DNA of 64,000 nt. It comes from Oscillatoriales cyanobacterium CG2_30_40_61 (GTDB lineage: Bacteria; Cyanobacteriota; Cyanobacteriia; Cyanobacteriales; Microcoleaceae). The stretch is from the NCBI GenBank assembly GCA_001873365.1, contig MNYZ01000067.1:62001-126000 (forward strand), written 5' to 3'. Position 1 is the stretch's first letter, and every line of letters starts with the position of its first letter. Made by a program: the position numbers and the translations under genes. The notes beneath the pieces were generated by a model that was not told where the DNA came from, ran no database searches, and was given only the letters and a program-made list of their open reading frames with translations. Positions 34,444 through 44,303 of this stretch are shown here, piece by piece.

Positions 34444-36234
34444 TTAAACATAGTGTAAACACCATTGATTTTTGCCATTATGTTTAGCTTGATAAAGGGC
34501 TTTATCGGATTCAGAAATTAACAATTCAGGAGAAGAATTTAACTTGGGAATTTGACTAGCAACTCCTAAACTGAGTGTTACATACTTCTCAACTAAAGAG
34601 TTTAAATGGGGAATCTCAAGTTGTTGCACTTCCAAATTAATCCGAGTAGCTACTTGTGAAGCATCAAATAAGGTGGTGCGGGGTAGGATGATAGCAAATT
34701 CTTCTCCCCCATAACGAGCGACAATATCACAACTATTTCTGACGGCTTTTTTCATCGCTTGAGCGACCTGTTGTAAACAGTAATCCCCCATTTGATGACC
34801 GTAGGTATCATTATAATTTTTAAAATAATCAATATCACATAAAATCAAAGCTAAGGGGGTTTGATTCTGTAGATTTTGATGCCATAGAGATTTCAAACAT
34901 TCATTAAACCAATATCGATTTGCCAGTTTAGTTAAACTATCGGTAATTGCCATATATTTTAATTCTTTATTGACCTCTTGTAAAGCAATTTCAATCCGTT
35001 GGCGTTCTTCAATTTCAAGTTTTAATTTTGCCATAGTTATTTGTAAACTAAGGCTATTTTGCTCTAATAAACAACTGTATTGAATCCCTTGGGATACTTC
35101 GGCTAACATATCAATAACTAAATCGGCTTGAGGGAAATTTTTAAATTCTTCTACTCCTAACCAGGGTAAAGGTTTAATTAAATTAGGACTTTTCCAAATA
35201 ATCTCAAACTGTTTAACTTCGTTGACGCGACCAATATAACAGTGTTTACATAAATGATGATTGGGTTCAATTTTAACTAATCCCCCTGGGGCATGAAAAA
35301 TTTGATGATAAGCAGCTTTTCGGACGGCATCGGTTTCAAAACTTTTGGCATTTTCTACGGATTGTTTCCAGAGATAAACTTGAAAATAAGCGGCTTCAAT
35401 CGGATCAGAAGTGACTCTTTCTTGACCATATAAGGCTTTAAAATTATTAACAAATTCTTGATTATTGGGAGTATTTAAACTTTGAAAATAACTCCAGCAA
35501 GCATAGTGACCGATACTGGCTTTGCCAATACTCTGAACTTCTGACTCGGAAATACTCATCGCCATAATCGGCAGATCCGATGGTTTAATTCCAGCCTGAT
35601 AATAGGTGTTATAAAAATAAAAATTGCTATCTCCATTTAAGGTATTAAAAATAATATCGGGCTTGAGATATTTGATTTCTTCAATAATATCAGTAAAGTT
35701 TTTATCTCCACAGGGAAAATAATGTTCTCCCACGACCGTTCCTCCCTCGTGTTTAAGAAGGGATTTAACTAATTTATTAGCCGTGCGCGGAAATACATAA
35801 TCCGAACCTAATAAATAAAATCGTTTTCCTAAGTTTTCCAGTGACCAACTAATCACGGGTTGAATTTGTTGATTCAAACAGGAACCGCTATAAAAAATAT
35901 TAGGAGAAGATTCTAAACCTTCATATTGAAGGGGATACCAGAGCAAAATATTAAACTGTTCAAATATTGGTTTAACGGCTTTGCGAGCCATCGATGTCCA
36001 ACAGCCAAATACCGTAGCCACTTGATCAATTTCTAATAATTTTCTGGCTTTGTCTTCAAAGATAGAAATAGTGGAAGCACCATCTTCAATTACTGGCTCA
36101 ATTTCATGTCCTAAAATTCCTCCTTGAGCATTAATTTCTGCGATCGCCATCAAGGTTGCTTCTAACAATGGCGTTGCGCTCATCGCCATAGTTCCGCTTA
36201 ATGAATATAAAATCCCAACTTTTATTTTTTCCAT
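34444..36234 (-). CDS. UrtA/AmiC-like ligand-binding domain fused to a GGDEF diguanylate cyclase
   Basis: A 596-residue protein. Residues 1 to about 385 match type 1 periplasmic binding proteins of the urea/amide group (KVGILYSLSGTMAMSATPLLEA, LLWYPLQYEGLESSPNIFYSG, CKHCYIGRV). A coiled segment (~400-445) links this to a GGDEF domain (~445-590) with RYGGEEF intact, so c-di-GMP synthesis is expected. There is no signal peptide or membrane helix, so the sensor should be cytoplasmic, like AmiC. The inhibitory-site Arg before the catalytic motif is displaced (RNSCD in place of RXXD). It is a single gene. Confidence 0.88.
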   Translation of the reverse strand: MEKIKVGILYSLSGTMAMSATPLLEATLMAIAEINAQGGILGHEIEPVIEDGASTISIFEDKARKLLEIDQVATVFGCWTSMARKAVKPIFEQFNILLWYPLQYEGLESSPNIFYSGSCLNQQIQPVISWSLENLGKRFYLLGSDYVFPRTANKLVKSLLKHEGGTVVGEHYFPCGDKNFTDIIEEIKYLKPDIIFNTLNGDSNFYFYNTYYQAGIKPSDLPIMAMSISESEVQSIGKASIGHYACWSYFQSLNTPNNQEFVNNFKALYGQERVTSDPIEAAYFQVYLWKQSVENAKSFETDAVRKAAYHQIFHAPGGLVKIEPNHHLCKHCYIGRVNEVKQFEIIWKSPNLIKPLPWLGVEEFKNFPQADLVIDMLAEVSQGIQYSCLLEQNSLSLQITMAKLKLEIEERQRIEIALQEVNKELKYMAITDSLTKLANRYWFNECLKSLWHQNLQNQTPLALILCDIDYFKNYNDTYGHQMGDYCLQQVAQAMKKAVRNSCDIVARYGGEEFAIILPRTTLFDASQVATRINLEVQQLEIPHLNSLVEKYVTLSLGVASQIPKLNSSPELLISESDKALYQAKHNGKNQWCLHYV

Positions 36235-36361
36235 AAAATTTAATATCCTTGAGAGTCATGGATAAAAACCTGAACCTCGACAATTAGAAATATTCAATTA
36301 TCACAGATAGCCGATAACTTTTCAGTTCGTTTGAATACTCTTATCAACAATGGTAGATTCC

Positions 36362-38173
36362 TTAACGAGTTTCTAGGGTTAACTCATAGTCAAAAGGTCG
36401 GGAAGATTTAGACACCACAACCACTTGATAATCACCAGAATCTGATAAACGACCTGACCAACGGTTTTTAGGGGAATCTTCCAGTAAGGATTGAGCTTTT
36501 TGTGTATAGATTGAAAGTAAAGTTGAGGATTCTGGGGATTTCAGACGCACCTGTAAATCTTGATTTTTATTAAAGCGAGCAATATAGATTTTTCCCTCTC
36601 CTGGTTTGAGCCGATCTTTTAAGGTTTTTCGAGTTTTTTTAGAAGCAAACTCTACCCGTTCCCAAGCTGTTCCCGCTTCTAAATTTTTAACCAGATCATC
36701 GGTAAAAGCTTGCCAAACTTGTCCGATTGGTAATGCTAATAAATCAGCATTTCTCGATTGTTCTGGAAATAAATCAAAAAATTTTGCATCCGCTAAATCA
36801 TATAAGGATTGACTACTTAATTGTAACTGATTCACTTGTGATTTTAAGTGATCTAGATCATTAATACTATAAGTTCCTAATTTTATCCGAGATTGATCAC
36901 TAATTTTCCCTAAACGTTGTAAAAATTTATCGGCAATTTGATCCCATTTTTCTCGCCAAATTGCATCTGAGGGTGTATCTGTTAAGGTTCTTCCCCGTTG
37001 TTCGGGATAGCTATTATAAAATTCCTCATTAACTAAATCCACAAAAAAGTTGAAATCAATATTTAATAAACGTCGTTTTTCTTGTAATGCTTCTTGTCGT
37101 TTTTCCTCCGTTTTTGCGAGTTGGTTTAAGTATTGATTTGCATAATTATTTAATCCATAACGTCCTCCTAACCAGACAAAAACCCCTAAAGTTAAGATAA
37201 AAATAAATACTAATAAAGGCGTTTTTATCTGAGAATTTTTTCCGGTTTGAGGGGGAAAAGGTTGGGGAGGTAAGCTCTGATTTAGGATGGGTTGAGTGGG
37301 ATTTATAGAGATTTGCGGGGGTGGATTTATGGTTGAAAGAGCCACCAAAACATCCTGAACCGATGAAAAGCGATCGCTGTGACGATAGGCTAACATTTTA
37401 TCTAATATTTCCCCAAATTTAGGATTTAATTGGGTGTATTTTCTCCAATTCCAAGTTAAGGTTTGTGGATCAATTAATTGTTGTGGTTCTTTTTTAGTTA
37501 ATAATACTAACATAGTTGCGGCTAAAGCATACAAATCACTATTAGGATAAACCATACCTAAACGCATTTGTTCATCGGGAGCATACCCCACTTTTCCTAA
37601 TCTCGTAGGTGAGGGATTTTGACCTCCTTGCAATGCTAATTCCGATTCTACTTTGGCTTGAATTAATTTAACCCCGCCAAAATCAATTAACATGGGTAAA
37701 CCATCGGATTGACGTTGAATCATATTATCAGGAGAAATATCTCGATGAATCACGCCATAACTATGAATATAGTCTAATATAGGTAAAATTTGGAATAGTA
37801 ATTGTATAACTTCGGCTTCCGTAAAAGACTGTTGATTTAACAAACTTCGATAGTTTAATCCTTCAACATAATCTTGGACAAAAAATAAATAGCCTTTATT
37901 ATTAATTGTTTCTCTAAATAATTCTCGAAATCGAGGAATTTGGGGATGTTTTAATTTATAGAGAATCTCCGCTTCTCGCTCAAATAATTCCTGGGATTTT
38001 TTTAAAGCAAAACTGCCTTGTACCTGGGGAGAAAATTCTTTTAAAACGCAAAGTTCATCAAACCGATGTTGATCTTGGGCTAAATAAGTTCGTCCAAAAC
38101 CCCCATGTCCTAACTCACGGACAATGGCGTAATGGTTTCTTAAAATCAGACCAGGATAAATTAATTGACTCAT
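36362..38173 (-). CDS. Membrane serine/threonine protein kinase
   Basis: A 603-residue kinase. The N-terminal domain has the Gly loop ELGHGGFGRTYLA, the Lys in CVLKEFS, the catalytic loop VIHRDISPDNMI and DFGG. A proline-rich linker follows, then one membrane helix (TPLLVFIFILTLGVFVWLGG), a helical region, and a C-terminal domain (about the last 90 residues) resembling a PPC beta domain. The frame extends 48 bp upstream to 38221, but the ATG at 38173 gives the family-typical start SQLIYPGLILRNHYAI. The HRDISPDN form is common in cyanobacterial kinases. The ligand is unknown. Confidence 0.9.
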   Translation of the reverse strand: MSQLIYPGLILRNHYAIVRELGHGGFGRTYLAQDQHRFDELCVLKEFSPQVQGSFALKKSQELFEREAEILYKLKHPQIPRFRELFRETINNKGYLFFVQDYVEGLNYRSLLNQQSFTEAEVIQLLFQILPILDYIHSYGVIHRDISPDNMIQRQSDGLPMLIDFGGVKLIQAKVESELALQGGQNPSPTRLGKVGYAPDEQMRLGMVYPNSDLYALAATMLVLLTKKEPQQLIDPQTLTWNWRKYTQLNPKFGEILDKMLAYRHSDRFSSVQDVLVALSTINPPPQISINPTQPILNQSLPPQPFPPQTGKNSQIKTPLLVFIFILTLGVFVWLGGRYGLNNYANQYLNQLAKTEEKRQEALQEKRRLLNIDFNFFVDLVNEEFYNSYPEQRGRTLTDTPSDAIWREKWDQIADKFLQRLGKISDQSRIKLGTYSINDLDHLKSQVNQLQLSSQSLYDLADAKFFDLFPEQSRNADLLALPIGQVWQAFTDDLVKNLEAGTAWERVEFASKKTRKTLKDRLKPGEGKIYIARFNKNQDLQVRLKSPESSTLLSIYTQKAQSLLEDSPKNRWSGRLSDSGDYQVVVVSKSSRPFDYELTLETR

Positions 38174-38358
38174 TAGCACCAGAAGATAAAAAAGATGCGA
38201 TCGCTTCTTCTGTTTTAACACAATTAAAGCGTCTGAATCGTGAATTTACTAATTATATTCCCCCGGAATATCAAACCCCTGAAATCACCCTCAAATTAAC
38301 CGGAGATGCCGAATATTTTACCCTAGGAGTAAAACATCCCTATACCCGAAAAAATTAG
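38174..38358 (+). pseudogene. Protein-coding remnant (3' end of a lost gene)
   Basis: The plus strand has an open frame that reads as normal protein for about 60 residues, from LAPEDKKDAIASSVLTQL through NYIPPEYQTPEITLKL to GVKHPYTRKN and a TAG at 38356-38358. It has no start of its own; upstream it runs antisense into the start of the kinase gene. This looks like the C-terminal stub of a gene whose front was removed, perhaps when the kinase gene arrived. I cannot name the family. An alternative is chance coding bias in a 5' leader. Confidence 0.45.
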
Positions 38359-38530
38359 GAGCATCACCGGAGAGTTAACTATTAACGATCAAACCTCTGT
38401 ATATTTACGGAAGTTTTACAAAAACTCTCCCCAAATTTTACAATATCACCGTAATTATACGGACGACTCACAGAATAAAATGCTAGATTGGACTTCAACA
38501 AGGTCAATTTTAGCCGTCAAGGTGTACGTT

Positions 38531-39556
38531 ATGATCAATTTTTATACTACGGGTCGTTTTCTAGCAGCTTCGGTTGGCACAATTGCATTCACAATTACGG
38601 GTATAAACGCTGCACAAGCCGCCAAATTTACCAGTATTAATATTTTTGGGGATAGTTTGAGTGATCCTGGGAATGCTTTTAAAGCGACTGGCGGCTTATT
38701 TCCTCCAGCCCCCTATGACCAAGGACGCTTTTCTAATGGCCCCGTTTGGACAGACTATTTAGCCGATGATTTAAAACTCAATCCTATTCCCTACATGAAT
38801 ACGAATGGTATACCCTCGGCTAAAGGTGTTAATTATGCCTTTGGGGGGGCAACTTCGGGGACGGAGAATATTGCTTATCTCTTTGACTCTAAACTTGCTG
38901 GACTACCGGGTGTCAAGACTCAAGTGGATGCCTTGATTCAACCTTTATTAAAAGCAGGTCAAACGGCTGACCCGAATTCTTTGTATGTGCTTTGGGCCGG
39001 GGGCAATGATTATACCTATGCAGGTAGTAAAGATACTGCGGGAGTTGTTAATAATTTATCCTGGGCTATCAACAATTTATATAATATCGGTGCTAGAAAT
39101 TTCTTAATTGGCAACTTACCCGATTTAAGCAAAACTCCTTTAGGAAGTAGTAATCCAGGCAATTTACAAGAAACAGTTCAAGCTCATAACACTTTACTCA
39201 ACCAAGAAATCACCAAATTAAATCAATCCTTATTCAATTCTAAAATTGCCTTATTTGATGTTAACAATGTGTTTAAAGATGTGATCAATAAACCCGATCA
39301 ATATGGGCTTACAAATGTCACTGAGCAGTGTTTTTTAGCAACACCAGTTTCAATATTTCTCTGTAGTAATCCCGATGAATATTTATTCTGGGATAATTTA
39401 CATCCGACAACCAAGGGTCACAAATTGATCGCGGATGCTGCTTATGCAACTATTCAAAAGGAATTTAAGTCTACTCCCGAACCTAGTACAATATTTGCCT
39501 TAGCCGGACTAGGATTAGGATTTCTTTTGTTGAAAAAAAATAAGAAAATAGCATAA
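38531..39556 (+). CDS. GDSL-type esterase/lipase with PEP-CTERM sorting signal
   Basis: A 341-residue exported hydrolase. It starts with a signal peptide (FLAASVGTIAFTITGINAAQAA). It then has block I IFGDSLSD (S42), the Asn block GGNDY, and block V FWDNLHPTTKGH with Asp and His. It ends with PEPSTIFALAGLGLGFLLLKKNKK, a PEP-CTERM signal processed by exosortase. AAGGTG at 38519 is 6 bp from the ATG at 38531, so I prefer it over the upstream ATG at 38480. The substrate is unknown. No exosortase gene is in the window. Confidence 0.9.
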   Translation: MINFYTTGRFLAASVGTIAFTITGINAAQAAKFTSINIFGDSLSDPGNAFKATGGLFPPAPYDQGRFSNGPVWTDYLADDLKLNPIPYMNTNGIPSAKGVNYAFGGATSGTENIAYLFDSKLAGLPGVKTQVDALIQPLLKAGQTADPNSLYVLWAGGNDYTYAGSKDTAGVVNNLSWAINNLYNIGARNFLIGNLPDLSKTPLGSSNPGNLQETVQAHNTLLNQEITKLNQSLFNSKIALFDVNNVFKDVINKPDQYGLTNVTEQCFLATPVSIFLCSNPDEYLFWDNLHPTTKGHKLIADAAYATIQKEFKSTPEPSTIFALAGLGLGFLLLKKNKKIA

Positions 39557-39566
39557 AAAAATCTCC

Positions 39567-39690
39567 GTTGTTGGGCTTTAGCTCTCTTATTTGTAAGGGC
39601 TTTAGCCAATTCTTAATAGAGTTTAAGCTAAAAAAAATCCCCTCTTGTCAGGTTTTAAACCTTGAGAAGATGGGCACTCATCCCAACAAC
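39567..39690. repeat. Inverted-repeat segment between convergent genes
   Basis: gttgttggg (39567-39575) and cccaacaac (39682-39690) bound 124 bp. Inside, gggctttagc is repeated (39573, 39597). The left 18 bases (39565-39582) are the exact inverse of the end of the 60-bp array at 30633-30650. It could serve as a bidirectional terminator. Confidence 0.6.
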
Positions 39691-39700
39691 TAATATGCAG

Positions 39701-40459
39701 TTAAAAAATAGCGCTGTGTAAATCATTTGGGGTGAGATGGGAGTGAATAACTTGACCATCTTTAAACCAAACAATCCGACGGGTTTGGCGGGCAACATCG
39801 GCTTCATGAGTCACCATAACAACGGTCATTCCACCAGTATTTAATTCCGTAAAAATATCCATCACTTCTTGAGTAGTTTGAGAATCTAATGCCCCCGTCG
39901 GTTCATCAGCTAATAATAATACTGGACGATTAACAATAGCACGGGCGATCGCTACCCGTTGCTGCTGACCTCCAGAAAGCTGATTTGGTTTATTATTTAA
40001 TCGATTTTCTAACCCGACTCTAATCAAAGCTTGTTTTGCTCTTTCTTTACGTTCAGCCGCAGGAATCCCGGCATACATCATCGGTAAAACCACATTTTCT
40101 AAAGCAGTTAATTGGGGTAAAAGATGGAATTGTTGGAACACAAATCCTAACTTAATATTGCGAATGCGGGCTAAATTATTTTCCGACATTTGCGCCACAT
40201 TCACCCCATCCAAATAATAAGCCCCTGCGGAGGGACGATCCAAACAACCGATAATATTCATCGCCGTTGATTTTCCCGAACCTGACGCCCCCATAATCGA
40301 ACAGTATTCTCCTTGTTCTACAGTTAAGGTTACTCCTTTTAAAGCCTGAACTTGAATATCACCCATCCCATAAACTTTAGCCACATTTTCCAAATGAATA
40401 ATTACAGGATTGGATTGATAATCTTGATTTTCTCTTGGGGTATAAATTGATGTTTTCAT
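39701..40459 (-). CDS. ABC transporter ATP-binding protein, MacB/LolD/DevA type
   Basis: A 252-residue ATPase. Walker A is GASGSGKS (57-64), the Q-loop is FVFQQFHLLP, the signature is LSGGQQQR, and Walker B is LLLADEPTGALD. The sequence is of the MacB-like mechanotransmission group. In cyanobacteria such ATPases (DevA-like) pair with a DevC permease and a DevB adaptor to export glycolipids or other compounds, but neither partner is adjacent. The first 20 residues are an extension before the usual start of the family. It is divergent from the gene at 40555. Confidence 0.93.
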   Translation of the reverse strand: MKTSIYTPRENQDYQSNPVIIHLENVAKVYGMGDIQVQALKGVTLTVEQGEYCSIMGASGSGKSTAMNIIGCLDRPSAGAYYLDGVNVAQMSENNLARIRNIKLGFVFQQFHLLPQLTALENVVLPMMYAGIPAAERKERAKQALIRVGLENRLNNKPNQLSGGQQQRVAIARAIVNRPVLLLADEPTGALDSQTTQEVMDIFTELNTGGMTVVMVTHEADVARQTRRIVWFKDGQVIHSHLTPNDLHSAIF

Positions 40460-40554
40460 CGCTTTAATAGGATAGAATGTTAGGCATTACTTGCTATACA
40501 ATTATTATAATCGGGTTTACTACTTATTTTTTGAAGTCCCAATCGGAGAAACCT

Positions 40555-41862
40555 ATGGTTATAAATCCTAGTATTATCAATGCGGTTGAAAAACTCGGAC
40601 ATCGGGTGACCAGTGGGGATGTGGCGACTCAAGCGGGAATTGATATTAATATTGCCCAACGGGAGCTTTTAGTCCTAGCCTCGGAAGCCGGAGGTCATTT
40701 GCAAGTGGCTGAGTCGGGAGAGATTGCTTTTGCCTTTCCCGGGAATTTTCGGGCAATTCTGCGGAATAAATATTGGCAATTAAAGTTAAAAGACGGATGG
40801 AATAAAATTTGGAAGGTTTTATTTTATCTGATTAGAATTTCCTTTGGAATTATTTTGATTGCCTCGATTCTGATGATAGTCGCGGCTATTATTACTATTT
40901 TAGTTGTGATTAATACCAGTCAAAATAATAATAATTCTGGGGGAAATCGGAGTGGAAGTTGGTTTTGGATAGGTTGGTTAATGCCTGATTTTCGCTGGTT
41001 TTATCCTGATAATCACAATAATTATCAACAGCAGAAAGCCAAGGGTAGTAAAAAGAAAAAGATGAATTTTTTAGAATCCGTTTTTTCGTTTATTTTTGGA
41101 GATGGCAACCCCAATTATAATTTAGAAGAACGCCGATGGCAAACCATAGGAAAGGTGATTAAAAACCAAAAAGGCGCGATTATCGCCGAACAAATTACGC
41201 CTTATTTAGATGAAATTGGGAGTTCAGTCGCCCAGGAATATGAAGATTATATGTTACCAATTTTAACTCGATTTGATGGCAGACCGGAGGTTAGTCCAGA
41301 GGGACAGTTAATCTATCATTTCCCCGAATTACAAACCACTGCTATATCATCCCCGTCTCAATCCGTCCCTACTTATTTAAAAGAAAAAAATTGGCGATTC
41401 AGTTTAGCAAGTTCCGGCCAAATCATGGGGGCTATTGGTTTAGGGGGGGCGAATGTGATTGGAGCCTTAATGTTAGGAAGTTTATTAAAAACCCCTGAAA
41501 TTGCTGGATATTTAACTGGATTTTTAGGGTTTATCAATGTTATTTATCCAGTGTTATTAATTTATGGTGTAGGATTTTTAACAATTCCTTTGATTCGATA
41601 TTATTGGATTCAATGGAAAAATAAAAATATTAATGGGCGTAATACTATCCGAAAAGAAAGAGCTCATATTTTAGCTGAGGGAGATTCAAGTTTAAACAAA
41701 AAACTGGATTATGCCCGTCAATTTGCTAAGAAAATTGTGATTAATGCCGATAATTTGGCTTATACAACTGAAACGGATTTATTAGAACAAGAAATCAAAA
41801 ATTCCGATAAAATTGATACGGAATGGCAAAAACGCTTAGAGGAGAATCATCAAGATAATTAA
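40555..41862 (+). CDS. Membrane protein conserved in cyanobacteria and plastids (AT5G03900-like)
   Basis: A 435-residue protein with a winged-helix-like N-terminus (IINAVEKLGHRVTSGDVATQAG), a membrane segment (~82-112), an Asn/Gly/Trp-rich low-complexity insertion (~115-160), and two or three more helices near 310-365. The N-terminal half resembles what I recall of chloroplast AT5G03900, annotated in plants as iron-sulfur biosynthesis family. That link is from memory. The role is unknown. The frame begins at 40477, but GGAG at 40545 is 6 bp before ATG 40555. Convergent with the BcsA-like gene (26 bp). Confidence 0.75.
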   Translation: MVINPSIINAVEKLGHRVTSGDVATQAGIDINIAQRELLVLASEAGGHLQVAESGEIAFAFPGNFRAILRNKYWQLKLKDGWNKIWKVLFYLIRISFGIILIASILMIVAAIITILVVINTSQNNNNSGGNRSGSWFWIGWLMPDFRWFYPDNHNNYQQQKAKGSKKKKMNFLESVFSFIFGDGNPNYNLEERRWQTIGKVIKNQKGAIIAEQITPYLDEIGSSVAQEYEDYMLPILTRFDGRPEVSPEGQLIYHFPELQTTAISSPSQSVPTYLKEKNWRFSLASSGQIMGAIGLGGANVIGALMLGSLLKTPEIAGYLTGFLGFINVIYPVLLIYGVGFLTIPLIRYYWIQWKNKNINGRNTIRKERAHILAEGDSSLNKKLDYARQFAKKIVINADNLAYTTETDLLEQEIKNSDKIDTEWQKRLEENHQDN

Positions 41863-41888
41863 TCTTAATAATACCTAGATTACCAAAC

Positions 41889-44135
41889 CTAAAATTGTCC
41901 GACTTTCATCCCTTGAATTTTAGGTTTTTTATCAAATAAAAATCGGGGTTTAAATAAGGTTTTTAAAACCAAAACAAGCGAGCGTAACTCCCCCGGAGAT
42001 TTATGATTTTTCCATTGACCTGGGCGACAAAATAACAATTCTACTAATTGACGGTATTGAGATAAACTCACCGCTTCAAATGCTACCTGGATTGTTAATT
42101 TTTTTCCTTGATATTCACAGGTTTTGATAAATCCTTGGAGGATTAAATTTTCCTCAATACAATTTAATTGAAGTTTTTCATCGGGTTTAAAAAGCAGAGG
42201 ATATTCAGTCATAATATTAATTTCTGCCCCCGCTTCTGATAGTTTGGTGGTAATTCCCCAGACGGTTTGATTTTGAATCTGAAGTTGTACAACTCGACGC
42301 AATTCAAACCAATCATAGTTATCAGCTTTAGGAGCATCAATAGTCATTAAAATTGATATAGTGATAATGATTAAATTGTAAGTACCCCAAATAATCCCTA
42401 AATTGATACCGCTTTCTAGGTTAATATTTTCTAATTCTGGTGTTCCACCTATTAAGAGTTTAACCACGGCTGAAGCTGTTAATATCCATAATAAAATTAG
42501 GGGAAAAGCCAAGGGTTTATGCAAAACAAATTGATTTTGTTGAATGCCTTTTTGGGTGACATTAAAGCCTTTTTCAAAAGGGCTTAACAAAGTCATAAAT
42601 ACCATCAGAAATAAATGAAAGCAATGTTGGAGTGAGCAGATTTCATTGAAAATAAATGAACGACTTCGATAATTTAACCAAGAAAAAACGATTAATTGAA
42701 ACAAGTATATCGGAGCAAAAAAATATAACCATTCCTGCAAAGAAGCTTGAATCGGAAGAACATTCAAGAAAGCATAAATTAATGGCATTATCAATAAATA
42801 AATTCTCAACCCAAACATAAACCAATTAACTAATCCTTCCAAATGAGATAACCGTTGTAATAAATTTAACCCAGGAATTGTTAAAGGGTTAGACTCAATA
42901 AAAAAGGCTTGTAATGTTCCCCGTCCCCATCTTTCTCGTTGGGTTAAATGAGCATTAATATTTTCTGCGGCTAAACCCGCACTAAGTTTTTCATTGAAAT
43001 AAACTAGACGATACCCAGAAGCAGATAAACGAATTCCGGTAAAATAATCTTCACAAATAGATTCGGTAACAAACCCTCCAATTTCTTCTAATGCACTGCG
43101 ACGCACCACAAAAGAAGTTCCTGCACAAACCAAACTGCCAACGGAATCTTTGATTAATTCTAATTGACGATAAAATTGTTCTTCATCGGGAAGCAAATAG
43201 TTTTCTAAGCCTAAATTTCGAGCAATGGGGTCAAAATTATAATAAGTTTGGGGAGTTTGAACTAAAGCAATTTCAGGGTCTTGGAAAAAACCGAGAGTGC
43301 GAGTTAGAAAGTTTTTAGTCGGAATAAAATCCGCATCAAAAACCACAATTAATTCTCCGTTAGTTTTAGTTAATCCATGATTCAAATTTCCGCCTTTTGC
43401 ATGAAGATTATCCATCCTGGTAATATATTCACATCCCAAGGTTTGGGCTAATTGTTTAATTTCAGGGCGACGGGTATCATCGAGCAGATAAATAGTTTTA
43501 TCAGGATAATCTAAAGCCTGACAACCGATAATTGTCCGTTTAAGAATAAATTCTGGTTCATCATAACTGGGAATCAAAATATCCACGGTAGGAGTAAAGG
43601 TTTGCTCTAAAATTCCCTGGGACATTTGATGAGATTCCCTCACCCTATCTTTGATTCTCAATGACAAATAGAGTTGTAAACTGCTAACCGAAAAAATCAT
43701 CAATTCCACAAAAAATAAACTTAAACTTAATATTCCAGCGACGGGATGAGTTAAATTTAAAGTAGAAACACTACGCCATAATAAATATCTAATAATAATG
43801 GCTAAATTAATCCCAACAATTAGAGTTCTTGTCCCCGTTTCAGGTTGGGGAGAGAATTTAATAATTATTCCTGCTATCATCGCAAATACCAGGGTAGGGA
43901 GGAATAAATATTGAACAGAAATTTCAGGAACTTCAGACCACCAAGGGGGATTATTTTGCCATTGATACAGAGTATTAAAAAATTCTGTGATATTGGGTTC
44001 ACCCGCCAACCCAGCAATAGTAATAATACTTATCAATGTGATAAGTCCCAAAAACACTAAAGTGGCGGTTTGTGGGAGAGGATATCCCAGTAAAATCAAG
44101 CGTTTCAGGCGTTGATAACTTAAATTTGATGTCAT
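41889..44135 (-). CDS. BcsA-like cellulose synthase/processive glycosyltransferase
   Basis: A 748-residue membrane GT2. It has four to five N-terminal helices and then a cytoplasmic catalytic domain with DD (219-220), DAD (267-269), CED (361-363, in place of TED) and QRERW (399-403). Further helices follow (to ~600), and then a PilZ-like C-terminal region (~610-715). In PilZ the RXXXR and (D/N)XSXXG motifs normally bind c-di-GMP; here they are ELRRVVQ and KLSEAG, so binding is doubtful. No bcsB lies adjacent. The gene product may make cellulose or another beta-glucan. The 1257-residue gene lies 168 bp upstream. Confidence 0.9.
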   Translation of the reverse strand: MTSNLSYQRLKRLILLGYPLPQTATLVFLGLITLISIITIAGLAGEPNITEFFNTLYQWQNNPPWWSEVPEISVQYLFLPTLVFAMIAGIIIKFSPQPETGTRTLIVGINLAIIIRYLLWRSVSTLNLTHPVAGILSLSLFFVELMIFSVSSLQLYLSLRIKDRVRESHQMSQGILEQTFTPTVDILIPSYDEPEFILKRTIIGCQALDYPDKTIYLLDDTRRPEIKQLAQTLGCEYITRMDNLHAKGGNLNHGLTKTNGELIVVFDADFIPTKNFLTRTLGFFQDPEIALVQTPQTYYNFDPIARNLGLENYLLPDEEQFYRQLELIKDSVGSLVCAGTSFVVRRSALEEIGGFVTESICEDYFTGIRLSASGYRLVYFNEKLSAGLAAENINAHLTQRERWGRGTLQAFFIESNPLTIPGLNLLQRLSHLEGLVNWFMFGLRIYLLIMPLIYAFLNVLPIQASLQEWLYFFAPIYLFQLIVFSWLNYRSRSFIFNEICSLQHCFHLFLMVFMTLLSPFEKGFNVTQKGIQQNQFVLHKPLAFPLILLWILTASAVVKLLIGGTPELENINLESGINLGIIWGTYNLIIITISILMTIDAPKADNYDWFELRRVVQLQIQNQTVWGITTKLSEAGAEINIMTEYPLLFKPDEKLQLNCIEENLILQGFIKTCEYQGKKLTIQVAFEAVSLSQYRQLVELLFCRPGQWKNHKSPGELRSLVLVLKTLFKPRFLFDKKPKIQGMKVGQF

Positions 44136-44303
44136 AATGTGGAAACTCCCGTTAAAACCTACCTGCTCCCGATTGAGTCAGGGGTCATCCCTAACTTGCA
44201 GAATGACTGCTTTACATTATTTAACATTTTTTCACAAAATGATAGGATTCTGCTCTCCCTCCTGGGACTGATTTTTGATTTCTAGTAGAAAATCAGGTCT
44301 AAC

